This document shows, piece after piece, positions 8,366-16,265 of a stretch of DNA of 24,197 bases. Under the pieces are notes generated by a model. The model ran no database searches and was not told the origin of the DNA. It was given only the letters and a program-made list of their open reading frames with translations. Each line of letters begins with the position of its first letter. Within the stretch, counting starts at the first letter, position 1. Made by a program: the position numbers and the translations under genes. The stretch covers positions 1 to 24,197 of the forward strand of contig CAKUHX010000007.1 in NCBI GenBank assembly GCA_934659475.1, read 5' to 3'. This DNA comes from an uncultured Oscillospiraceae bacterium (GTDB lineage Bacteria > Bacillota > Clostridia > Oscillospirales > Oscillospiraceae).

Positions 8366-9334
8366 ATGAAAATCGTGATTCTGGACGGGTATACGGAGAA
8401 TCCCGGCGATCTGAGCTGGGAGGGCCTGGAGGCTCTGGGCGAGCTGAAGGTATACGACCGGACGTCCTATGAGGAGTCCGACCTGATCGCCCAGCGCATC
8501 GGCGATGCGGACATCGTCCTGACCAACAAGACGCCCATCTCCAAAGCTACCATGGACAAGTGTCCCAACGTCAAAATGATCGCCGTTCTGGCCACGGGCT
8601 ATAACGTGGTGGACATCGCCTGCGCGAAGGAGAAGGGCATCCCCGTCTGCAACGTCCCCAACTACGGCGGCTATTCCGTCAGCCAGTTTGCCATAGCCCT
8701 GATGCTGGAGGCCTGCCTGCACATCGGCCATCACGACCAAACGGTGCACGAGGGCAAGTGGGCCAATAACATTGACTGGTGCTACTGGGATTACCCCCTG
8801 ATGGAGGTGGCCGGAAAGACTTACGGCCTGCTGGGCTGCGGCAAGATCGGCTATCACACGGCCGAGGCCGCGAAGGCCCTGGGCATGCATGTGATCGCCT
8901 TCGACAAATATCCATCTCAGGCTGCGAAGGATCTGGGCGTTGAGTTTGTGGAGCTGGACGACCTGTTTGCCCGGTCTGACGTTCTGGGACTTCAGATGCC
9001 CCTGATGGAGTTCAACACCGGCATCATCAACAAGGAGAACATCGCCAAGATGAAGGACGGCGTCATCATCATCAACAACAGCCGCGGCCAGATGGTGGTG
9101 GAGCAGGATCTGGCGGATGCCCTGAACAGCGGGAAGGTGGCCTTTGCCGGACTGGACGTGGTGTCCACCGAGCCCATCCGGGCGGACAACCCCCTGCTGA
9201 AGGCAAAGAACTGCATCATCACCCCCCATATGTCCTGGGGCTCCAGGAGCAGCCGCCAGCGCATCATGGACTGCACAGTGGATAACGTGAAAGCGTTCCT
9301 GGCCGGAAAGCCGGAAAATGTGGTCAACGGGTGA
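8366..9334 (+). CDS. D-2-hydroxyacid dehydrogenase (hydroxypyruvate/glyoxylate reductase-like)
   Basis: The 322-residue protein is a complete D-isomer-specific 2-hydroxyacid dehydrogenase. The nucleotide-binding GCGKIG motif is at 157-162 with Asp180 at the end of the second strand, suggesting NAD(H) preference. The catalytic triad is present: Arg240 (NNSRG), Glu269 (DVVSTEP) and His288 (TPHMSWGS). Such enzymes reduce 2-oxoacids such as hydroxypyruvate, glyoxylate or pyruvate to D-2-hydroxyacids. GGAGG precedes the ATG at 8366. The glycerate kinase gene follows after three bases, so the natural reading is hydroxypyruvate to D-glycerate followed by phosphorylation; pyruvate to D-lactate as an electron sink is the alternative. 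Confidence 0.92.
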   Translation: MKIVILDGYTENPGDLSWEGLEALGELKVYDRTSYEESDLIAQRIGDADIVLTNKTPISKATMDKCPNVKMIAVLATGYNVVDIACAKEKGIPVCNVPNYGGYSVSQFAIALMLEACLHIGHHDQTVHEGKWANNIDWCYWDYPLMEVAGKTYGLLGCGKIGYHTAEAAKALGMHVIAFDKYPSQAAKDLGVEFVELDDLFARSDVLGLQMPLMEFNTGIINKENIAKMKDGVIIINNSRGQMVVEQDLADALNSGKVAFAGLDVVSTEPIRADNPLLKAKNCIITPHMSWGSRSSRQRIMDCTVDNVKAFLAGKPENVVNG

Positions 9335-9337
9335 ACC

Positions 9338-10495
9338 ATGAAGAAGTGTATCGTGATTTCCGACTCCTTCAAGGGGTCGCTGTCCAGCGGCGAGATCTGT
9401 GACCTTGCCCGGGAGAGCTTTGCGCACATTCTGCCGGAGTGGCAGGTGGACTGTATCCCGGTAGCCGACGGCGGCGAGGGTACGGTGGCCTGCTTCCACG
9501 AGGTCTGCGGCGGAGAGCTGGTCACAGTGCCGGTGCGGGGCCCCCTGGGGCAGCCCATGACGGCGGACTATTTGCAGCTGTCGGGCGGACAGGCGGTCAT
9601 CGAGATGGCCTCCTGCGCCGGACTGCCCCTGATGGGGGATCGAAAGGACCCCTGCGGGGCCGGCACCTACGGGGTGGGGGAGCAGATTCGCCACGCCGTG
9701 GAGCGGGGGAACACCCGGATCCTGCTGGGCCTGGGCGGCAGCGCCACCAACGACGGCGGCTGCGGCTGCGCGGCGGCCCTTGGGGTGCGTTTTCTGGATG
9801 AGCGCGGGAGCACCTTTGTGCCCACGGGGGGCACGCTGGACCGCATCCGCACCGTGGATGTCTCCGCGGCCCGGGAGCTCTTGAAAAATGTGGAGCTGAC
9901 GGCCATGTGCGACATCGACAACCCCATGCACGGCCCCACCGGGGCGGCGTACATCTTCGGCCCCCAGAAGGGGGCGGATCCCGCCATGGTGGAGCTTCTG
10001 GACGGGCAGCTGAAGGCACTGGACCACATCTTCCAGAAGGCACTGGACAGGCAGGTGGCCGATGTGCCCGGCAGCGGCGCTGCCGGGGCCTTTGGGGCCG
10101 GCATACTGGCTCTGCTGGACGGGCGGCTGTGCCAGGGGATCCAGGCGGTGCTGGATCTGGTGGACTTTGACCGGCGGCTGGAGAGCTGCGAACTGGTGAT
10201 CACCGGCGAGGGGCGCTTTGACAGCCAGAGCATCCGGGGAAAGGTGATCAGCGGCGTGAGCGAACGGGCAAGGGTAAAGAAGGTGCCCGTTGTAGTGATC
10301 GCCGGAGGGATTGACCCGGAGATGGAGGCGGCCGCCGGGGGAGAACTGGGGATCTCCGCAGTGTTCTCCATCAACCGGCAGGCCATGGACTACTTCCAGT
10401 CCAGAGCCTTCAGCAGGGAGAACTACCGCTATACTCTGGACAATATCCTGCGGACACTGAAGCTCACCCGGACGGAGCGGATTACAACACTATAA
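9338..10495 (+). CDS. Glycerate kinase (GarK/GlxK family)
   Basis: The 385-residue product has the family signatures DSFKGSLSS at 9-17, PVADGGEGT at 41-49 and GLGGSATNDGG at 131-141. It phosphorylates D-glycerate with ATP; members of this two-domain family usually give 2-phosphoglycerate, which feeds directly into lower glycolysis. It begins three bases after the dehydrogenase stop without a clear ribosome binding site, so translational coupling is likely, and it is the last gene of the + strand cluster before a terminator-like hairpin. Its presence implies that the pathway makes glycerate. Confidence 0.93.
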   Translation: MKKCIVISDSFKGSLSSGEICDLARESFAHILPEWQVDCIPVADGGEGTVACFHEVCGGELVTVPVRGPLGQPMTADYLQLSGGQAVIEMASCAGLPLMGDRKDPCGAGTYGVGEQIRHAVERGNTRILLGLGGSATNDGGCGCAAALGVRFLDERGSTFVPTGGTLDRIRTVDVSAARELLKNVELTAMCDIDNPMHGPTGAAYIFGPQKGADPAMVELLDGQLKALDHIFQKALDRQVADVPGSGAAGAFGAGILALLDGRLCQGIQAVLDLVDFDRRLESCELVITGEGRFDSQSIRGKVISGVSERARVKKVPVVVIAGGIDPEMEAAAGGELGISAVFSINRQAMDYFQSRAFSRENYRYTLDNILRTLKLTRTERITTL

Positions 10496-10509
10496 CACAG
10501 ACAAAACAG

Positions 10510-10537
10510 CGGCGCCCCGACAAAAGCCGGGGCGCCG
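10510..10537. terminator. Bidirectional terminator-like hairpin between glycerate kinase and ddh
   Basis: A 9-bp perfect GC-rich stem (10510-10518 with 10529-10537) and a 10-base loop separate two convergent genes. On the - strand it is followed by TGTTTTGT; on the + strand only TT follows, so it looks stronger for the - strand ddh transcript. Confidence 0.7.
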
Positions 10538-10565
10538 TTGGGCGCTTGCGGGAGGAAATGGCGGC

Positions 10566-11459
10566 TCAGACCAGAGACTGGATCAGATCCTTCCGCTCAC
10601 CAGGCAGCATATCCATCACGGGGATCTCCAGCATGGTGCGGGCGCCGGGGCCCTGTCTGGTTGCGGCGCGGGCGCAGGAGACCATGATCTGAGAGGTCAG
10701 AGCGGGGTTGTTGATGTTCATGGAGAAGGACATGTTCTGGTTGTCGGTGGTGCCGGAAACGCCCTTGCGGGTGAGCAGGACGGAGTGGCCGCGGTCCATC
10801 AGCTGAGCCACATCGTCGACCTGGAACACGTGGGTCTCGTCATGGACAAAGTAGGCATCGGCCTTGATGGCGGCCTCGACCTGCTTGAAGTCGGCGCCCT
10901 CCTTCAGCTGGACGTAGACCATGCGGCGGTGGATGCCCTCGCCCAGGGGGATGGTCATGCTCAGGGCGTTGGCAACGCCGGGAACGGCCTTGGCAGCCAC
11001 GGTGTGGCCCATGCTCATGCCGGGGCCGAAGTTGGTGTGGGTGATGCCGCGGGGCACGCAGGCCAGCATCAGGCCGCGGACGATGCTGTCGGAGCCCGGA
11101 TCCCAGCCAGCGGAGATGATGGCGCAGGCATTACCCTTGCGGGCGTGGGCGTCCATCTCCTGCAGGGTGTCCCACACGCCGTGCACATCGTAGGGGTCCA
11201 CGGTGTTGATGCCCAGTTCCAGATACTTGGGGGCCACCTTGGTGACCAGACGGGAGGGCACGCAGAGGATGGCCACGTCGATCTTGGCGTTGCCCAGATC
11301 TTCCAGCTGCTCCACGACCTTGATGCCGGTGAGGGAGAGGGTCTTGGCCTCGGGGCAGATGATGCCCACCAAGTCCATGTCAGGGGAAGCCTGAACGGCC
11401 TGGGCGCAGAAGGACCCGATGTTGCCGTAGCCGACGATAGCGACCTGGATCTTACTCAT
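10566..11459 (-). CDS. ddh: meso-Diaminopimelate dehydrogenase
   Basis: The 297-residue protein starts with a Rossmann motif (VAIVGYGNIGSFC, GxGxxG) and contains GWDPGSDS around residue 115 and NFGPGMSMGHTVAAKAVPGV around 140-160, both characteristic of diaminopimelate dehydrogenases. The enzyme reversibly converts meso-diaminopimelate to L-2-amino-6-oxopimelate (which cyclises to tetrahydrodipicolinate) and ammonia with NADP(H), either as a one-step lysine route or as a deaminating catabolic step. A longer reading frame exists, but AAGGAG at about 11468-11473 precedes ATG 11459, so I start there. It is the last gene of the - strand block after dapF and a symporter. The terminator-like hairpin upstream suggests it is at least partly uncoupled from the symporter gene. 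Confidence 0.85.
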   Translation of the reverse strand: MSKIQVAIVGYGNIGSFCAQAVQASPDMDLVGIICPEAKTLSLTGIKVVEQLEDLGNAKIDVAILCVPSRLVTKVAPKYLELGINTVDPYDVHGVWDTLQEMDAHARKGNACAIISAGWDPGSDSIVRGLMLACVPRGITHTNFGPGMSMGHTVAAKAVPGVANALSMTIPLGEGIHRRMVYVQLKEGADFKQVEAAIKADAYFVHDETHVFQVDDVAQLMDRGHSVLLTRKGVSGTTDNQNMSFSMNINNPALTSQIMVSCARAATRQGPGARTMLEIPVMDMLPGERKDLIQSLV

Positions 11460-11547
11460 AATAAACGCTCCTTTTCTGTTTTGCACAAAAAATGTGGTCT
11501 GCTTTAGACAAAAATGACAAAGCTGGGGAGAAAAAAGGTCAAAAGGG

Positions 11548-11578
11548 GGGAGAGCGCGCCTGAAAGGGGCGCTCTCCC
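11548..11578 (-). terminator. Terminator-like hairpin between the symporter gene and ddh
   Basis: Arms 11548-11557 and 11569-11578 form a perfect 10-bp stem. Read on the - strand it is followed by CCC and then TTTTGACCTTTTTT, a reasonable though interrupted U-tract. It lies after the symporter stop and about 90 bases before the ddh start, so it should end or attenuate transcripts coming from dapF-symporter. Confidence 0.65.
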
Positions 11579-11604
11579 ATTTTCAGTTAAGGATAGGGAA
11601 GAGA

Positions 11605-12849
11605 TCAGTTCTTGCCAGCCATGATCTTCTGCAGCCAATCCTTGCCTTCCACGAAGCGCTCCACGATGTAGCACACAACGTAGTCGCCGGCGGAGTTGAT
11701 CATGGTTGCGGGAGGATCGACCAGGTTGCCGATGGCCACCAGGATGGGGAAGGCCAGCTCCATCTGAGTGGGGAAGAAGATGGAGCAGATGATGTACTCG
11801 CCGATGTAGCCGCCGCCGGGCACGCCAGACATACCAACGGAGGACAGAACGGCCACCAGAACGATGAAGGGCAGGCGGGACCAGCTGAGCTGCTCGCCGA
11901 ACACGCCCAGCACGAAGGCGATCTTCAGCACGCAGGAGAAGCAGGAGCCGTCCATGTGCATGGTAGCGCCCAGGGGCAGGACCATGCCGGAGATGTCCTT
12001 GTTGATGCCGGTCTCGTCAGCTTCCTCGATGTTGGTGGGGATGGTAGCCACGGAGGAGCAGGTGCCCAGAGAGACAACAGCGGGACGGGCGATGTGGCTG
12101 AACATCATCTTAACGGCGCCCTTGCCGCCGCCGAACCAGGCGAACAGGGGGAAGGCGGTGAAGATGTAGATGAAGCACAGGGGATAGTACACGATCATGG
12201 CGCGGCCATAGCCCTCGGCAACGCTGGAGCCGTAGGTGGCGACCAGGTCGGCAAAGATGGCGAAGTAGGCGAGGGGGGCGTTGTAGGTGACGAGGTTCAC
12301 GAACTTCAACATCACCTCGGTCAGGCCGCTCACCCCCTGGCCGATGACGGAGTTCTTGCCGCCGGTCATCTGGACGGAGAAGCCGAACAGGATGGAGAAC
12401 ACGATCAGGGGCAGCATGGCCCGGCGGGACAGCAGGCCCACGAAGTCGCTGGAGGTGAAGAAGTTGACGATCAGCTCGGTCATAGAGGCGTGCTCGCCGA
12501 TCTCCTCAGCGGCCAGATCGGCCCAGGGGGACAGAACGGGGGGGAAGACCTTCATCAGCACGAACATGATGACGGCGGCGATGGCACCGGTGACCACGAA
12601 GGTGCCCACGGTGTAGCCCATGATCTTGCCGGCGCGCTCCTTGCTCTCCATGTTGGCCACGGAGCCAGCGATGGAAGCGAACACCATGGGGACCACGATG
12701 CAGAACATCATGTTGATAAACACGGTGCCCAGGAATGCGATGCTGTGACCGAAGTCGGGGGCGAACCAACCGACCAGGGCGCCTGCTACCATGCAGGACA
12801 GCAGGATGGCCAGGAAGCGGTAGTTCTTAGCTACGGATTTCTTGTTCAC
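11605..12849 (-). CDS. Dicarboxylate/amino acid:cation symporter (DAACS/GltP-type fold)
   Basis: The 414-residue membrane protein has the DAACS architecture: eight helices plus two re-entrant hairpins, with the serine-rich tip CSSVATIP and the conserved PLGATMHMDGS segment (NMDGT in glutamate carriers). In the last transport helix the segment VDPPATMINSAGD aligns with LDMGRTMVNVTGD of GltPh: the aspartate that binds the substrate amino group is kept, but the arginine that binds the acidic side chain is Ala. It is therefore probably a Na+-coupled amino acid importer that does not handle glutamate or aspartate in the usual way. I chose GTG 12849 because AAAGGAG precedes it by seven bases; an upstream ATG gives an unlikely 36-residue extension. 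It lies between dapF and ddh, suggesting a diaminopimelate-like substrate. Confidence 0.9.
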   Translation of the reverse strand: MNKKSVAKNYRFLAILLSCMVAGALVGWFAPDFGHSIAFLGTVFINMMFCIVVPMVFASIAGSVANMESKERAGKIMGYTVGTFVVTGAIAAVIMFVLMKVFPPVLSPWADLAAEEIGEHASMTELIVNFFTSSDFVGLLSRRAMLPLIVFSILFGFSVQMTGGKNSVIGQGVSGLTEVMLKFVNLVTYNAPLAYFAIFADLVATYGSSVAEGYGRAMIVYYPLCFIYIFTAFPLFAWFGGGKGAVKMMFSHIARPAVVSLGTCSSVATIPTNIEEADETGINKDISGMVLPLGATMHMDGSCFSCVLKIAFVLGVFGEQLSWSRLPFIVLVAVLSSVGMSGVPGGGYIGEYIICSIFFPTQMELAFPILVAIGNLVDPPATMINSAGDYVVCYIVERFVEGKDWLQKIMAGKN

Positions 12850-12885
12850 GATTAGCGCTCCTTTACAATAACAGTTTATTCCTAC

Positions 12886-12901
12886 TCCGGCGTGAGCCGG
12901 A
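12886..12901 (-). other. Short intercistronic hairpin between dapF and the symporter gene
   Basis: TCCGGC and GCCGGA flank a GTGA loop, giving a perfect 6-bp stem. On the - strand no T-run follows it, so it does not look like a terminator and dapF-symporter readthrough is expected. Confidence 0.45.
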
Positions 12902-12969
12902 AAAAGAATACGGTTTGGAAGGGGTGTGCTTATAAAATATGCGGGGGTGGGAAACAAGGAAACAAATCG

Positions 12970-13800
12970 TTACAGCTTCAGGTTTTCGTCTGTGATCTCG
13001 CCTTTGCAGACGATGTTGGTGGGTCCAGTCAGGAACAGGTCGCGGATCTGACCGCCTTCCCGGACCACGTCAATGGTCAGGGTGCCGCCGGTCATATCCA
13101 CTTTGACGTTCTTTCCGCTGACCTGACCCAGCAGAGTCAAAATGGCGACCACGCTGCCGGTGCCCGTTCCGCAGGCGTAGGTGAAATCCTCCACGCCGCG
13201 CTCGAAGGTGCGCTCCAGCAGATGATCCTCACCAAGGACCTCATAGAAGTTTACGTTGGCGCCCCGGGGAAAGCCCTTGTACCACCGCAGCTTGCGGCCC
13301 AGCTCACGCAGCTCATGCTCGTCCGCCTGGGCAAGGCCCTGATAGGGGACAACGGCGTGGGGCACGCCCACCACTGTGTAGGCACAGGGGATGATCCGGC
13401 CGTCGATCTCGGCCTTCACGTCCAGATCCGTGTCCAGGGGATCGTTCAGGCGGATACGGTAATTGCGCTGGTCGATGCGCCGGCCGGTCACGATGCCGGC
13501 GGTGGTCTCGATGATCTGCGTCTCGCCGGCCAGGCCGTTTTCGTAGCCGTAGCGGCAGATGCACCGGGCGCCGTTGCCGCACATCTCGCCCAGAGTTCCG
13601 TCGGCGTTGTAGAAGAACATCCTGTAGTCGCCGCCCTCGGTGGGCTTGTCCACTACCATAAAGCCATCGGCCCCCACGGACAGATGCCGCTCACACAGGG
13701 TCTTGGCCAGGTAAGAGAAGGACTCCTGGGGCAGATGCTCCTCTAAATTGTTCAGGATCACAAAGTCGTTTCCTGCGCCATTCATTTTCCAAAACTTCAT
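12970..13800 (-). CDS. dapF: Diaminopimelate epimerase
   Basis: The 276-residue protein has the normal DapF length and the two catalytic cysteines in their usual contexts: MCGNGARC in the N-terminal half and YACGTGTGS in the C-terminal half, preceded by the conserved FERGVED. The opening MKFWKMNGAGNDFVIL is family-typical. It interconverts LL- and meso-diaminopimelate without cofactor. An upstream in-frame start at 13941 lies upstream of the sigma-54 promoter and cannot be on that transcript; ATG 13800 has AAAGGAGGAG just before it. Its placement behind a sigma-54 promoter, with a symporter and ddh following, is unusual for a housekeeping lysine gene and suggests inducible use. A related amino acid epimerase is a less likely alternative. 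Confidence 0.9.
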   Translation of the reverse strand: MKFWKMNGAGNDFVILNNLEEHLPQESFSYLAKTLCERHLSVGADGFMVVDKPTEGGDYRMFFYNADGTLGEMCGNGARCICRYGYENGLAGETQIIETTAGIVTGRRIDQRNYRIRLNDPLDTDLDVKAEIDGRIIPCAYTVVGVPHAVVPYQGLAQADEHELRELGRKLRWYKGFPRGANVNFYEVLGEDHLLERTFERGVEDFTYACGTGTGSVVAILTLLGQVSGKNVKVDMTGGTLTIDVVREGGQIRDLFLTGPTNIVCKGEITDENLKL

Positions 13801-13888
13801 ATCGTCTCCTCCTTTCCCGAAAGTCCACGTCCGGGATAAGGCTCCCGAATGGGAAGCTGGCGCCTGAACTGTGTCTAAATTATGAATA

Positions 13889-13904
13889 AGCAAGCGGCGT
13901 GCCA
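13889..13904 (-). promoter_or_regulatory. Sigma-54 (-24/-12) promoter for dapF
   Basis: Read on the - strand the sequence is TGGCACGCCGCTTGCT, a full match to the sigma-54 consensus TGGCACG-N4-TTGCW, with GG and GC elements correctly spaced. Transcription would start near 13878, giving a leader of about 78 bases before dapF ATG 13800. The adjacent upstream gene encodes a sigma-54 activator. Confidence 0.92.
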
Positions 13905-14028
13905 AAGTTGAAATTATAGATTTCGAGGCAAAGATACACAAAATACGGAGCCAGATCTGTATATATCAACAAAAACAGAAACTGCGTTTTGGAACAGCAC
14001 ACAAAGAATGGAAAAGCAGGCGAAATAT

Positions 14029-14059
14029 AATTGGTCAAAGATAAATGCAATTGGTCGAA
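14029..14059 (-). promoter_or_regulatory. Tandem upstream activator sites (putative)
   Basis: AATTGGTCRAA occurs at 14029-14039 and again at 14049-14059, in the same orientation and exactly 20 bp apart, about two helical turns. They lie about 125 bp upstream of the -24 element, just past the stop codon of the activator gene, with an AT-rich stretch in between. Position and phasing are as expected for enhancer sites of a sigma-54 activator. Binding by the neighbouring regulator is inference. Confidence 0.65.
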
Positions 14060-14071
14060 AATGGATATGCA

Positions 14072-16138
14072 TCAACCATTTTCCGCCAGTTTTCGACCCT
14101 CCGGCGTCAGCTGGCTGCCGCCCCGGCCGCGGCTGACCCGCACCAGCCCCTGCTGGGCCATTTCGGCCAGCATGGCCCTCAGCTCCTGCTGGGACAGGGG
14201 GAAATAGGCCGCCCTGGCCGCCTCCAGGATCTTTTCCCGTCCGATGGCCTGATGCTCTTGGGAGGCCTGGTACAGCTGCTCCAGCACAAAGTGGAAGGCG
14301 GGGGCCTGCTGAAGGGTGGGGGACTGCTGTGCCGCGGGATGCTGGGGGCCGGCAGCGGGAACGGGGGCGGTCATGGTCTGCTGCAGGGTAGGGGGCAGGT
14401 CGGCCAGCGTGATCTCCCGGCTGTCCGTGTAGATCAGATACTCCACCACGTTGCGCAGCTCCCGGATATTGCCGGGCCAGGAGTAGCGGCGGAACAGCTC
14501 GTGCACCTGGGGGGAGAGGACAAAATTGCCCCCCAGCTCCTGCCGGAAGTGATCGGCCAGCAGGAACAGGTCGTCTCCCCGCTGGGACAGGGGCGGGATG
14601 ACCACCGGCAGGGTGGACAGGCGGTAGTACAGGTCCCGGCGGAAGGTGCCCTGCCGCACCATTTCCTCCAGAGACTCGTTGGTGGCCGCGATGATGCGCA
14701 CATCCACATGGATGATGTGCTTGCCGCCCACGCGCATGATCTCGCGCTCCTGCAGGGCGCGCAGCAGCATCACCTGGAGGGAGGCGCTCATGCCCTCTAC
14801 CTCGTCCAAAAACAGGGTGCCCTTGTGGGCAAACTCGAACAGGCCGGGCTTGCCACCCTTCCGGGCGCCGGTAAAGGCGCCCTCCTCATAGCCGAACAGC
14901 TCGCTCTCCAGCAGATTTTCCGGGAACGCGGCCACGTTGATGGCCACGAAAGGGCCGGAGGCCCGCCGGGATTCCCGGTGGATGCCGTGGGCGAACAACT
15001 CCTTGCCGGTGCCCGTCTCGCCGATGAGCAGCACAGGGCTCTCGCTGCGGGCCATCCGCCGCAGCACCTGCTTGGTGTGCTGGATGGCGTCAGACTGGCC
15101 GATCACATCGTCGAAGCTGTATTTGGCGTAGTGCCCCTTCTTGAACAGCTGGCTGCGCAGCTCGTTCTGGCGCTCCTCCATCTCGTTGAAGCGCTGCAGG
15201 ATGGCGAAGGCACCGATGCACTCGCTGCGGCGGATGACAGGAACGACCTCGACGCTCAGGTTGGCCCCGTTCACCTTGACCAGCCGCACGGGCAGGGGCT
15301 GGGTGCTCTGCAGGCACTCGGCGAAGGGGATATAGGGGAACAACTCGGTGCAGCGCTTGTTGTCGTTGATGGCGAAGGGCACGCCGGTCATATCCTGGGC
15401 GTTCTGGTTGCAGGCAAAGACCACGCCCTTTTCATTGATGGCGATCACGCCGTCCCGCAGGTTTTCCATCAGGATGTGGAACTGGCTCTCCAGGCGGATG
15501 GAGCGGGCGAACATCTGGTCAAAGCCGTAGTTGCTGGTGGCGATGGAGCGGAAGTAGGTCTGGAAGGACTCCGTCTCCAGCGTGTAGTCCAGCCCTAAGC
15601 GCAGGGCCAGCTCCACCACCATGCTGGTAGTGCAGGAACGCTGGCCCAGATTGATGGTGGTGTCGATCCACTCGGGGACGTAGCGCTCCTCGTCGGGGGT
15701 GACGGCGATGCGGATGTCCTCGTGGTCGGGCAGCTGAAGGCCGGGGTAATAGGAGATCCACTTGACGTGGTTGATGCCCAGCTGCTCCAGCTGGGACACC
15801 GCCTCCCGGGCCATGGTGGGGGTCATGTTGACGAACAGCACCTTGCTGCCCGCGGGGATCTCCTTCAAGCGGTCCAGGGTGTCCCAGCGGAAGGATACCT
15901 CGATCCACATAGTCTGGCTGCCCGGGGGAACGTGGCGGGCGAACTCTGCGGCGGAGCCGTATGCGTCGGTGGTGGCAGCGTAGACGTCGTAGGGGGGCAG
16001 CATCCCCGTAGCCGTGCCGTCCCACACGGAGAAAGTGTCCACCTGGGCCTCGTCGCCGAACAGGGGGCGAATATCCTCGGCGTAGGATTCGGCGGCCAGA
16101 AGATCCATACAGATCACAGCGATTTTTTTCTGTCTCAC
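14072..16138 (-). CDS. Sigma-54-dependent enhancer-binding transcriptional activator with PAS domain
   Basis: The 688-residue protein has an N-terminal sensory region of about 200 residues that I cannot name with confidence, a PAS domain at about 215-315, and an AAA+ domain at about 340-570 with Walker A GETGTGKE (373-380), the sigma-54 contact loop GAFTGA (420-425), Walker B LFLDE (442-446) and arginine fingers near 500-506. A Pro/Gln-rich linker (585-612) leads to a C-terminal region that resembles a winged helix (615-688, ending [16 protein letters not shown]) rather than the usual Fis-type helix-turn-helix. GTG 16138 is chosen because AAGGAGG sits seven bases upstream. It probably binds the tandem repeats after its own stop codon and activates the dapF promoter. 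The ligand is unknown. Confidence 0.93.
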   Translation of the reverse strand: MRQKKIAVICMDLLAAESYAEDIRPLFGDEAQVDTFSVWDGTATGMLPPYDVYAATTDAYGSAAEFARHVPPGSQTMWIEVSFRWDTLDRLKEIPAGSKVLFVNMTPTMAREAVSQLEQLGINHVKWISYYPGLQLPDHEDIRIAVTPDEERYVPEWIDTTINLGQRSCTTSMVVELALRLGLDYTLETESFQTYFRSIATSNYGFDQMFARSIRLESQFHILMENLRDGVIAINEKGVVFACNQNAQDMTGVPFAINDNKRCTELFPYIPFAECLQSTQPLPVRLVKVNGANLSVEVVPVIRRSECIGAFAILQRFNEMEERQNELRSQLFKKGHYAKYSFDDVIGQSDAIQHTKQVLRRMARSESPVLLIGETGTGKELFAHGIHRESRRASGPFVAINVAAFPENLLESELFGYEEGAFTGARKGGKPGLFEFAHKGTLFLDEVEGMSASLQVMLLRALQEREIMRVGGKHIIHVDVRIIAATNESLEEMVRQGTFRRDLYYRLSTLPVVIPPLSQRGDDLFLLADHFRQELGGNFVLSPQVHELFRRYSWPGNIRELRNVVEYLIYTDSREITLADLPPTLQQTMTAPVPAAGPQHPAAQQSPTLQQAPAFHFVLEQLYQASQEHQAIGREKILEAARAAYFPLSQQELRAMLAEMAQQGLVRVSRGRGGSQLTPEGRKLAENG

Positions 16139-16265
16139 AAGGGCACCTCCTTCGGTGGGCTCCCGGGGCAAGGTCCCGCACCGTTCTCCCCGGCGGGACT
16201 ATGGGACCGGTTTCGATTTTTTGATCATTTGACCACTGTTTGCGGGATCGCGCAAGAGCAAAATG

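Noticed and set aside
12886..12901. Terminator after dapF
   Set aside because: Short stem, and on the transcribed strand no T-run follows it; the A-run seen lies on the wrong side.
13801..13941. 47-residue N-terminal extension of DapF
   Set aside because: It would start upstream of the sigma-54 transcription start and matches nothing; ATG 13800 has an excellent ribosome binding site and a family-typical N-terminus.
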